Shown: positions 1 through 5,416 of the stretch, piece by piece
Layout: each line of letters opens with the position of its first letter
Numbering within the stretch: the first letter of the stretch is position 1
Origin: Fidelibacterota bacterium
GTDB lineage: Bacteria; Fidelibacterota; Marinisomatia; Marinisomatales; TCS55
NCBI GenBank assembly: GCA_002716525.1
Contig: PBBH01000007.1
Location: 15,609-21,024 of the forward strand
Length of the DNA stretch: 5,416 nt
Direction of reading: 5' to 3'
The notes under the pieces: generated by a model
The model's input: the letters and a program-made list of their open reading frames with translations, nothing else
Told to the model about the DNA's origin: nothing
Databases searched by the model: none
Made by a program: the position numbers and the translations under genes

Positions 1-54
1 AAAATGCGCATTTGCAGACCATTCCTTTTTAGGATTAAAAATTTTATCTGTCAT
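1..54 (-). CDS. acs: Acetyl-CoA synthetase-like protein, N-terminal fragment (runs off left edge)
   Basis: Eighteen codons from an ATG at 54 to the window edge read MTDKIFNPKKEWSANAHF with no stop. The pattern of a short polar start, a Pro, then an aromatic residue and an Asn-Ala-His close to residue 15 is typical of the N-terminus of AMP-forming acetate-CoA ligases, which activate acetate to acetyl-CoA via acetyl-AMP in the cytoplasm. None of the adenylation motifs lies inside the window, so the call rests on this short N-terminal resemblance alone. The start is 29 nt after the stop of the SH3b-like gene. Only a weak GAG lies 8 to 10 nt upstream, so it is probably co-transcribed with the genes before it. 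It could be another short protein with a chance resemblance. Confidence 0.5.
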   Translation of the reverse strand, partial: MTDKIFNPKKEWSANAHF

Positions 55-83
55 GATTTTTTCTCATCTTTAATCTTTTTTGA

Positions 84-1001
84 TTACTCCATTCGATTAA
101 GATGTTTTCCCAAAACCCAACCCGAAATATTTCGATATATTCCCTGCTTATCCAGGTAAATACGCACACGACCAAATAACCGATCCCCTGCAACTTTTGA
201 AATGATAACCTGATCTCCCTCATTTAATAAAAATAATGAAACTGCGCCATTTTCCGGTCCTTCGCGAAATGGAACCATTGAATCAATAACTTCATAAATG
301 GCATCCCCAGGACCAAGTTCCAATGGCGAAATCGTTACAGTTTTTTCAAAAATTCCTTCAGCTATATCCATATTTCCTTTCCAAGTTGGAAATCTACCAT
401 CTGTATTAATCGAAACCATAACAGGTTCATTCTGAATTCGTTTAACTGGGATTCGAACTCGCGTATATCCAGAAGTATCGGTTTGGGCACTTGATAAAAT
501 TTCACGATTTTGTGTTATACGAATATTAGAATTACCAATTGGATTATTTGTCTCTGCGTCCAATACAGTTAATTTCATTATATCCGAGGGTCCCAAAATG
601 TCAAATGTGGTAAGGTTTATTTCACCGACATCTGCATTGAACATTCTATATTGGTGATCATAGGCATCTCCCAGCGGTTCCAGTTTCGCAATATTACCTA
701 ATGAATCCGTGCTCAGTATATTTGCGGGTAAAATAATTTGAATCTGTTCACCAGGAAAAAACAGTTTTTGCATGAATACCTCAGCCGGACGATTGCGAGG
801 ATATATACTGTAACGATATGCAGTAGGTGATATATTAATCGGATTGACAGTGGCACTGATAACCACTGTTTCAGATCCTTCAGCTACAACTTTTTTAGGA
901 TAGAAAGTTGAATCAACAGTAATTGAATCTTCCTGCGCTGTAATAACCGCTATAGAGAAAAAGAGAAGTAAGTTACGGATGGTTTTAAAAGGATTTCCCA
1001 T
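84..1001 (-). CDS. Exported protein with carboxypeptidase-regulatory-like and C-terminal SH3b-like domains
   Basis: A 305-residue protein whose specific function I do not recognise. Residues 1-22 look like a Sec signal peptide: Lys6 and Arg9, then a hydrophobic run LLLFFSIAVI, with probable cleavage after TAQ. Residues about 25-140 are beta-rich and unassigned. Residues about 143-187 (VLDAETNNPIG, then TDTSGYTRVRIP) resemble a carboxypeptidase regulatory-like or transthyretin-like beta-sandwich. Residues about 234-302 fit a bacterial SH3 domain: VIDSMVPFREGP, a GDQV turn, GRVRI, and a closing SGWVLGKHL, where family members usually have GWV..yL. SH3b domains often bind cell-wall material, so a periplasmic or surface scaffold role is likely, but this is inferred. 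The ATG lies inside the thioesterase gene (17-nt overlap), which suggests translational coupling. There is no clear Shine-Dalgarno site; a GAGGG is too far upstream. No catalytic motif is visible. Confidence 0.85.
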   Translation of the reverse strand: MGNPFKTIRNLLLFFSIAVITAQEDSITVDSTFYPKKVVAEGSETVVISATVNPINISPTAYRYSIYPRNRPAEVFMQKLFFPGEQIQIILPANILSTDSLGNIAKLEPLGDAYDHQYRMFNADVGEINLTTFDILGPSDIMKLTVLDAETNNPIGNSNIRITQNREILSSAQTDTSGYTRVRIPVKRIQNEPVMVSINTDGRFPTWKGNMDIAEGIFEKTVTISPLELGPGDAIYEVIDSMVPFREGPENGAVSLFLLNEGDQVIISKVAGDRLFGRVRIYLDKQGIYRNISGWVLGKHLNRME

Positions 1002-1389
1002 GGGGTACTTTTTGATAATTTCCCTCAGTATCTTTTTTGACCGATACCATCACAACGGTTGCAAAACATGCTAAACGTAATTCAGTCTTTCGCCCTTCCG
1101 CATGAGCCTGCACCTCAATTGTGAAAGATGTTTTTCCTGCCGAGATTACAGTGCTGGTAAAGTTTACCCATTCGCCCAGATAAACTGGCTCTTTGAATTC
1201 CACTTTTTCTATTGCTCGTGTTACAGAGCCATCGACATCCGCACCTCTTAAAAATCGAAAAGCTGCCTTACCTGCAGCTAGATCAACCCATGCAATCATT
1301 TGACCGCCAAAAAGGGTCCCTACTACATTAATATGGTCAGGCATCACTAATTGTGAATATTTTGCTGAATATGCTGGCATTTCTGTCAT
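985..1389 (-). CDS. Hotdog-fold acyl-CoA thioesterase (YciA/BFIT-like)
   Basis: A 134-residue cytoplasmic protein expected to hydrolyse acyl-CoA to free acid and CoA. The signature is at residues 18-36: His19-x-Asn21-x-x-Gly24, then LFGGQMIAWVD, matching the NxxGxxFGGxxMxxxD pattern of the YciA group. Asp36 corresponds to the catalytic acid and the following helix is DLAAGKAAF. The central strands are EKVEFKEPVYLGEWV and TSFTIEVQA, and a short KKDTEGNYQKVP tail ends the fold. Length is normal for a single-domain hotdog enzyme. The frame is open up to 1482, but those codons cross the hairpin and do not look like protein, so I start at ATG 1389. ATG 1380 (MPAYSAKY) is an alternative that sits 11 nt after AGGAGG. 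The end overlaps the next gene by 17 nt. The substrate cannot be told from sequence; a downstream acs-like gene fits acyl-CoA metabolism loosely. Confidence 0.93.
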   Translation of the reverse strand: MTEMPAYSAKYSQLVMPDHINVVGTLFGGQMIAWVDLAAGKAAFRFLRGADVDGSVTRAIEKVEFKEPVYLGEWVNFTSTVISAGKTSFTIEVQAHAEGRKTELRLACFATVVMVSVKKDTEGNYQKVPHGKSF

Positions 1390-1391
1390 TT

Positions 1392-1399
1392 CCTCCTCT
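1392..1399 (-). promoter_or_regulatory. Strong Shine-Dalgarno site for the thioesterase
   Basis: On the minus strand this reads AGAGGAGG. The AGGAGG core is only 2 nt from ATG 1389 but 11 nt from ATG 1380, while the overlapping AGAGG is 5 nt from ATG 1389. Both starts are therefore usable and differ by three residues (MTE). It is the only canonical site I see in the window; the other genes have none or a weak one. Confidence 0.7.
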
Positions 1400-1410
1400 A
1401 AAACGATGTA

Positions 1411-1439
1411 ATAGTAATCATAATGAAAAAGCCCCGCAA
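1411..1439 (-). promoter_or_regulatory. Candidate sigma70-type promoter for the thioesterase
   Basis: TTGCGG (1439-1434) and TACTAT (1416-1411) are spaced by exactly 17 nt on the minus strand. This would start transcription near 1404, giving a leader of about 15 nt that contains the Shine-Dalgarno site. The -35 half falls in the 3' arm of the long hairpin. If the organism uses Bacteroidota-type promoters (TTTG / TAnnTTTG), this match is irrelevant. AT-rich DNA yields such matches by chance, so this is tentative. Confidence 0.25.
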
Positions 1440-1496
1440 ATACACCCTCGAGAAAATCTGTTTTCCCTGAAGAGCACGCCACACCTGCGGGGCTTT
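1423..1496 (-). terminator. Long nested GC-armed hairpin followed by a T-run (terminator or leader structure)
   Basis: Perfect 11-bp arms AAAGCCCCGCA (1428-1438) and TGCGGGGCTTT (1486-1496) enclose 47 nt. On the minus strand the 3' arm ends GCGGGGCTTTTTC, the classic GC stem plus T-run of an intrinsic terminator. The enclosed bases can fold further: CTCTT (1474-1470) with GAGGG (1449-1445), and inside that GGGAAAA (1467-1461) with TTTTCTC (1456-1450) around a CAGA tetraloop, with some G-U pairs. An outer GGTGT/GTATT pairing is possible but weak. It lies between the transporter stop and the thioesterase start, so it probably ends the upstream unit, but it could also be a small RNA or a regulated leader. 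The + strand copy lacks a good T-run. Confidence 0.65.
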
Positions 1497-1500
1497 ATGG

Positions 1501-1524
1501 AAAAAGTTTATCTTCAAGAAGATA
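1501..1524 (-). terminator. Weak AT-rich hairpin plus T-run after the transporter gene
   Basis: TATCTTC (1509-1515) and GAAGATA (1518-1524) form a 7-bp perfect inverted repeat with a 2-nt centre, realistically a 6-bp stem with a 4-nt loop. On the minus strand it is followed by AACTTTTTCC, about 20 nt after the transporter stop. The stem is AT-rich, so termination would be inefficient; together with the larger hairpin next to it, it could act as a tandem terminator. Confidence 0.35.
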
Positions 1525-1543
1525 TCTGTTTCAAGTATTTTTT

Positions 1544-2824
1544 TTATTCTTTGGATAAATATTCTTTCGCTATTCGTTCCCCCTCGTCAAGATCAACTTT
1601 CATTAGGATAAAACCACCAATAAAAAATAGAATGATCAAAGATAAAATTCCCAAACGTGGATTTCCAGTTACTAATCCAACATATCCCATGAGAATTGGT
1701 CCAACGATGGCTGCGAATTTCCCCAACATATTATAAAATCCGTAAAATTCGGCTGCTTTTTCCTTTGGAATAATGCGTGAATACATTGATCTACTTAAGG
1801 CTTGGATGCCACCTTGAAAACAGGCAATAAAAACCGCTAGGGTATAAAAATGCCACTGCTCAGTCATAAATACCCCAAATATTGTGATAAATGCATATCC
1901 TAAAATGGCCACAAATACCGCTTTTTTTATACCAATTTTCGATGCAAACCAGTGATAACCCAGGGTAGCGGGAAAAGCGATAAACTGGACTAGTAACAAT
2001 GCTGTAATAAGAGAACTGGCAGAAAAGCCCAAGCTAGTGCCATAGTCCACAGACATTTTAACGATGGTATCCACTCCATCGATATAAAACCAATAAGCCA
2101 GCAAAAACATTCCCACTACTTTCAAATGTTTTATATCATGAATTGTATCTATTAATTGTCTCCAGCCAGCGCCGATTGCCGATCCAATTCCAATCGGTTT
2201 ATGAATTTTAGGTTCTTTAACAAAAAGGATAATTGGAATTGAAAATACAGCCCACCATATGGATACTGTGATAAAAGAAATACGAATGGCAACTGCACCA
2301 TTAACTATACCGAACAGGTGAGGAAATTGGTACATGAGTACATTAATCAGAAAAAGTGTACCTCCTCCGATGTATCCCAATGCAAACCCCAATGAAGAAG
2401 TAAAATCAATTTTCTCTTTAGATGCTACACCTGGTAGAAGTGAATCATAAAATATATTGCCAGCTGCAAATCCAATTGAACCAAAAACATAAAACAAGAC
2501 AGCCATCTCCCATTCACCCTGTTTTACAATCCATAATGCGCCCGTACTTATGATACCAAGAAATGCAAATAGGATTAAAAGCTTCTTTTTGGCTGTCCCT
2601 CTATCTGCTATTGCACCTATAAATGGAGCAATCGCAGCAACTACGATTGATGCGATGGAATTTGCTAAGCCCAAGTACCAAGTGCTTAAAGTAACACTAT
2701 CGGTATTAGACCAATATTCCTTAAAGAATACAGGGAAAAAACCAGCCATAACCGTTGTGGCAAAAGCACTGTTGGCCCAATCATAAAGTGCCCAGGACCA
2801 TATAGATTTTTTTGAATCAATCAA
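1544..2824 (-). CDS. MFS transporter, UMF1 / Atg22-like family
   Basis: A 426-residue inner-membrane carrier with about 12 hydrophobic segments. Family hallmarks are the opening WALYDWANSAFATT (residues 11-24), the loop GAIADRGTAKKK (70-81) that stands for MFS motif A, NIFYDSLLP (123-131), the mid-protein YIDGVDTIVKMSVDYG (247-262), and QALSRSMYSRIIP (341-353) followed by EFYGFYNMLGKFAAIVGP. These match the UMF1 group related to the yeast vacuolar effluxer Atg22. The substrate of bacterial members is generally unknown, and direction cannot be read from sequence. No ATG is available in frame: the first codon is TTG at 2824, 13 residues before the YDWANSA motif, a normal family N-terminus. There is no Shine-Dalgarno site, so it probably depends on coupling with the barrel gene 36 nt upstream. 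It ends before two hairpins. The short tail DLDEGERIAKEYLSKE is cytoplasmic. Confidence 0.92.
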   Translation of the reverse strand: MIDSKKSIWSWALYDWANSAFATTVMAGFFPVFFKEYWSNTDSVTLSTWYLGLANSIASIVVAAIAPFIGAIADRGTAKKKLLILFAFLGIISTGALWIVKQGEWEMAVLFYVFGSIGFAAGNIFYDSLLPGVASKEKIDFTSSLGFALGYIGGGTLFLINVLMYQFPHLFGIVNGAVAIRISFITVSIWWAVFSIPIILFVKEPKIHKPIGIGSAIGAGWRQLIDTIHDIKHLKVVGMFLLAYWFYIDGVDTIVKMSVDYGTSLGFSASSLITALLLVQFIAFPATLGYHWFASKIGIKKAVFVAILGYAFITIFGVFMTEQWHFYTLAVFIACFQGGIQALSRSMYSRIIPKEKAAEFYGFYNMLGKFAAIVGPILMGYVGLVTGNPRLGILSLIILFFIGGFILMKVDLDEGERIAKEYLSKE

Positions 2825-2860
2825 TTGGAGTTCGCCAAAAAAAAGGAATATAGGACAACA

Positions 2861-4003
2861 CTACCACGCCTGAAAATAAGAACTAATTCGAATCCAAGAT
2901 GATGTATAACCAAAAGTTTGATAGGTCAAAAATGGCACAAACCAGCGAACACCAACTTCTAATTCAAAAGGAATTGGACCAAACTGCTTAAAAGAATCTA
3001 CGTTTAAAAAATTAAACTTTAAAAATTGAGTAGCCACATTTTTTCGACTATCAAAATTTTTTCGACTTACCATCCATTTATCCCATGTATCACTACTTGA
3101 AAAATATTGATCTCGTCCTGTAAACATCCAATCCATACCAACCGAGAAGAACATACGCTGTGGCCATATTTCCATCTGGCCCTGAATCGAGCCATAAATT
3201 TGTTTTCCCTGTTCATATAACACTGCATCTCCAATCGCACGAGAAATTGAATCAGCACTCGTTTCCTGAATCCATAGAAATGAAATTGGTGGATTGATAA
3301 TATCGCGGTTAAAAGATGATAGATTCACCAACCAATTTACATTAATGAGCCTACCCCATAATTTCCGGTATAGTTCACCAAATGCTTTAATTCTCCATCG
3401 TGTTAATCCATTTCCAATAGGCAATTGTTTGTATTGATTAGGAATTCCCTCAGAATCCACATCCTTAGCATGATATTTTTTTAGCCGTTCACCAAAAGGG
3501 AAAGTGATATCAATACCTCCATACAGGGAATATTTATTTTTTCCTCCGCGCCAAGCTGGATTTCCCAACAGTAAAAAATTCATGCCAAGAGCGACATTAC
3601 CTAGTCCAGAATTTGTTTTTGATTTAGGATAATAATGTGACAGTAATTGATCCATTGGTACAATTAATGAATCACTGGATATTGTCCAGGAATGGGATTG
3701 TTTAAATTTTTGCAATCTAGGAATATGAAGCATAAATGTAGATTTGTCGGTAAACCCATATTCAATTGAATAGGATTGGGTCAATAAATTCCTTTTCCAT
3801 TCCTGGGTAATTATATAATCTATTCCATCCAATTGATATGTAAAATCCTTCCATCCATCACCGCCATCGTGGCCTTTCCACTTGCCACCAGATATTTCAT
3901 TTTCTATACTGATGCGCCATACATTTTGTGGTATGGTAAAATGGGTTTGAGAATAGAAATAGTTTAGACATAGGATAGATAAAGAAAAAAATTTGCGGAT
4001 CAT
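2861..4003 (-). CDS. Exported probable outer-membrane beta-barrel protein, uncharacterised
   Basis: A 380-residue protein that I cannot place in a named family with confidence. Residues 1-19 look like a signal peptide (Arg3, Lys4, then FFSLSILCLNYFYS, cleavage near SQ/TH). Cys12 is not in a lipobox, so it is not a lipoprotein. The rest is rich in Trp, Tyr and Phe with alternating polar/apolar strands and Gly turns, for example SYSIEYGFTDKSTFMLHIP (76-94), GLGNVALGMNFLLLG (133-147), KYSLYGGIDITFPFG (157-171), and a final set from FELEVGVRWFVPF to WIRISSYFQAW. A C-terminal aromatic residue is typical of barrels assembled by the BAM complex, although Trp is less common than Phe. The ATG is 3 nt after the namZ-like stop (TAATTAATG), so the two are almost certainly co-translated. 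It resembles DUF3187-type or transporter-like barrels in style only. A channel role for products of the neighbouring hydrolase-family protein is inference. Confidence 0.8.
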   Translation of the reverse strand: MIRKFFSLSILCLNYFYSQTHFTIPQNVWRISIENEISGGKWKGHDGGDGWKDFTYQLDGIDYIITQEWKRNLLTQSYSIEYGFTDKSTFMLHIPRLQKFKQSHSWTISSDSLIVPMDQLLSHYYPKSKTNSGLGNVALGMNFLLLGNPAWRGGKNKYSLYGGIDITFPFGERLKKYHAKDVDSEGIPNQYKQLPIGNGLTRWRIKAFGELYRKLWGRLINVNWLVNLSSFNRDIINPPISFLWIQETSADSISRAIGDAVLYEQGKQIYGSIQGQMEIWPQRMFFSVGMDWMFTGRDQYFSSSDTWDKWMVSRKNFDSRKNVATQFLKFNFLNVDSFKQFGPIPFELEVGVRWFVPFLTYQTFGYTSSWIRISSYFQAW

Positions 4004-4006
4004 TAA

Positions 4007-5311
4007 TTAATGATAAAGCAAAAATTTCTGGCGGAACTCATTGAATTTCAAAACGTCTTTTAACCATAGCGGCGGCAAGTAATTTGCAGGTTTTCCCTGC
4101 TCTGCAAATATGCGTAATTGACTATGACCGAAAAGCATATCAATTCGGTTTAATTCATCCCATTTAAACTCTCTAGGATACAGTTGATTTGCCAGTATAA
4201 TGATAGCGGTTGTCGTTGCCAATGGATCATAGCGGTTCGGATCAGTGATAATAATATCTACTCCGCTACACACTTTATTCACATGAAGTGGCACATATTT
4301 ATCTTCAGGTTTTTTTCTAGGAACATATTCTACGACACGAAATTCTACACCGGGCAATTGGAACTTAACCAGTTTTTCAGCAAGATAAAATCCAGATAGC
4401 CACGGTGCACCAACTCGCATATATGGTCGACTGGTTCCTCTTCCATCATTCAGGTTTGTCCCTTCCAGCAAACCGGAACCAACATAGGCTAAATTAGTAC
4501 GGAGTGTTATTATTTTTGGTTGGGGACTGATCCAAGGATGATCTGATTTATCCAGCCAATAAGATCGTTTCCAATTTGCCATGGGAATTACCGTAAGATT
4601 GGTTCTTTTCAAATCTTTGATCCACCCCATTTCATTTGCCATAATAGCCATTTCTCCAATGGTTAAACCATGGCGGATTGGAACGAGATGATAACCTTCG
4701 AATGATTGGAATTTCGGTCGGACAACTGGACCGTCGACACGGTCTCCTCTGAGTGGATTAGGACGATCTAAAACCATTACAGGCGTATTCCATTCACTTG
4801 CTACTTCCAAAATTTTAGTCATTGTTGCCACATAGGTTGAAAACCGTACACCTGTATCCTGAATGTCAACCAAAATCATATTTAAACCTCGCATAGTCCA
4901 TTCTGGTGGTTTCACATTTCTTCCAAATACTTCAACTATCCTTGCCTTATAAATAGGATCATACTTTTGGTCACCCTGAATTTTAAATCTTTCATTTTGA
5001 TCAGCAAATAAACCGTATTGTGGAACAAAAATAATTTCTACATCGATTTTTTGATGTGCTTTTAATAAATCAAGAAGATGAATCCCTTTGCGGTTGACTG
5101 CCGTTTGATTAGTAAACACACCAATGGTCTTACCATAAAGAGGTCTGAAATCCATCTGTTCCAAAACATCGATTCCATAAAAGATCGCAGGATGAAAAGA
5201 TAGATCCGGTAAAGGCATTACAATACTGTGATTGTATTGTTGACTATTTAGAATGGAAAGCCATAAACCAGCTTTGAGAATAATTGGACGTATATAATTT
5301 CCTCGAATCAT
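4007..5311 (-). CDS. namZ: NamZ/DUF1343-family protein (exo-beta-N-acetylmuramidase family), divergent active-site motif
   Basis: A 434-residue protein of normal family length. Characterised members remove N-acetylmuramic acid from the non-reducing end of peptidoglycan glycan fragments. Residues 1-24 act as a likely signal peptide (R3, R8, K13, then AGLWLSIL), so it should be periplasmic or secreted. Family landmarks in order: YGIDVLEQ (45-52), GKTIGVFTNQTAVNR (60-74), VDIQDTGVRFSTY (148-160), VLDRPNPLRGDRVDGP (180-195), PIRHGLTIGE (211-220), LLEGTNLNDGRGTSRPY (281-297), GAPWL (301-305) and a C-terminal FLLYH. The usual FGPEHG segment reads FVPQYG at 95-100: Gln98 and Tyr99 replace Glu and His (codons 5020-5018 CAA and 5017-5015 TAC). 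As I recall, that Glu is the proposed catalytic residue, so activity is uncertain. There is no Shine-Dalgarno site before ATG 5311. Family membership is near certain; enzyme activity is not. Confidence 0.93.
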   Translation of the reverse strand: MIRGNYIRPIILKAGLWLSILNSQQYNHSIVMPLPDLSFHPAIFYGIDVLEQMDFRPLYGKTIGVFTNQTAVNRKGIHLLDLLKAHQKIDVEIIFVPQYGLFADQNERFKIQGDQKYDPIYKARIVEVFGRNVKPPEWTMRGLNMILVDIQDTGVRFSTYVATMTKILEVASEWNTPVMVLDRPNPLRGDRVDGPVVRPKFQSFEGYHLVPIRHGLTIGEMAIMANEMGWIKDLKRTNLTVIPMANWKRSYWLDKSDHPWISPQPKIITLRTNLAYVGSGLLEGTNLNDGRGTSRPYMRVGAPWLSGFYLAEKLVKFQLPGVEFRVVEYVPRKKPEDKYVPLHVNKVCSGVDIIITDPNRYDPLATTTAIIILANQLYPREFKWDELNRIDMLFGHSQLRIFAEQGKPANYLPPLWLKDVLKFNEFRQKFLLYH

Positions 5312-5342
5312 CGCGACAGAAATCTAATACGATTTTTGGGAA

Positions 5343-5416
5343 TTAATCCTGATAGATTCGCTGTGTTCTTCCACCAATTGCTGTAGCGATAACGTAAGGT
5401 GTTAATTGGATATTTT
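5343..5416 (-). CDS. C-terminal fragment of an unidentified upstream gene
   Basis: From codon 5414-5412 to a TAA at 5345-5343 one frame reads 23 residues, beginning NIQLTPYVIATAIGG and ending RTQRIYQD. The residue mix (alternating hydrophobic strand, Gly-Gly, charged tail) and AT-rich third codon positions look coding. I cannot identify the protein. A competing frame stays open from the edge to a TGA at 5310-5308 that overlaps the namZ-like ATG as ATGA and ends RIRFLSR; its Trp-, Arg- and Asn-heavy content and GC-richer third positions make it look less like protein. Whichever frame is used, the upstream gene is on the same strand and close to the namZ-like start, so the operon probably extends beyond the window. 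Confidence 0.45.
   Translation of the reverse strand, partial: NIQLTPYVIATAIGGRTQRIYQD

Noticed and set aside
1390..1482. N-terminal extension of the thioesterase frame to 1482
   Set aside because: The added residues are encoded by the hairpin and leader, the alternative start falls in the stem region without a ribosome site, and the hotdog family starts near ATG 1389.
1431..1493. tRNA-like element (7-bp GCCCCGC/GCGGGGC acceptor-like stem)
   Set aside because: The 63-nt span is too short, and there is no TTCGA-type T loop, D-arm or anticodon stem. The inside folds as stacked stems instead.
1353..1736. 127-codon open frame on the + strand
   Set aside because: It lies antisense to the start of the thioesterase, the hairpin region and the conserved end of the transporter. 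Its product has no recognisable pattern and crosses the terminator.
2550..2786. 78-codon open frame on the + strand
   Set aside because: It is antisense to the most conserved part of the transporter (first helices and motif A) and has no start signal or protein-like features.
3067..3258. 63-codon minus-strand frame inside the barrel gene
   Set aside because: It is an out-of-frame shadow fully contained in a longer gene with a better coding pattern.
4184..4399. 71-codon open frame on the + strand
   Set aside because: It is antisense to the C-terminal half of the NamZ-family gene, rich in Cys/Phe/His in a random manner, and has no Shine-Dalgarno site.
1..5416. CRISPR array, insertion sequence or phage genes
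   Set aside because: I see no regularly spaced repeats, transposase motifs, terminal repeats or integrase-like proteins. The window is a continuous housekeeping or envelope gene block.

Overview
The window is a compact run of genes that all read right to left on the minus strand. There are five complete coding regions, plus the last codons of an unidentified gene at the right edge and the first 18 codons of a probable acetyl-CoA synthetase at the left edge. The DNA is AT-rich (roughly 38% GC by eye). Gaps are tiny, two genes carry N-terminal export signals with a putative outer-membrane or envelope role, and Shine-Dalgarno sites are mostly absent. This suits a Gram-negative bacterium of the Fibrobacteres-Chlorobi-Bacteroidetes (FCB) type, perhaps a marine Marinimicrobia-like or Bacteroidota-related lineage. 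The lineage is an inference from gene style; the window contains no taxonomic marker.

In transcription order: (1) 5416-5343, a C-terminal fragment of unknown function. (2) 5311-4007, an exported NamZ/DUF1343-family protein (exo-beta-N-acetylmuramidase family) with an altered signature motif. (3) 4003-2861, an exported, probable outer-membrane beta-barrel protein starting 3 nt after namZ. (4) 2824-1544, an MFS transporter of the UMF1/Atg22-like family with a non-ATG start. (5) A 154-nt non-coding gap (1543-1390) with a weak hairpin plus T-run and a long nested GC-armed hairpin. (6) 1389-985, a hotdog-fold acyl-CoA thioesterase. (7) 1001-84, an exported protein with a carboxypeptidase-regulatory-like fold and a C-terminal SH3b-like domain. 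(8) 54-1, the N-terminus of an Acs-like protein.

The block splits into two likely transcription units. The first (namZ-like, barrel, MFS) reads as a possible envelope-sugar or cell-wall salvage set: a periplasmic muramidase-family protein, a barrel and an inner-membrane carrier. This is inferred from adjacency only. The second (thioesterase, SH3b protein, acs) begins after the hairpins and has the only strong Shine-Dalgarno site in the window.

The points most worth a second look are the PEHG-to-PQYG change in the NamZ-like protein, the nested hairpin ahead of the thioesterase, and the unusual start region of the transporter.
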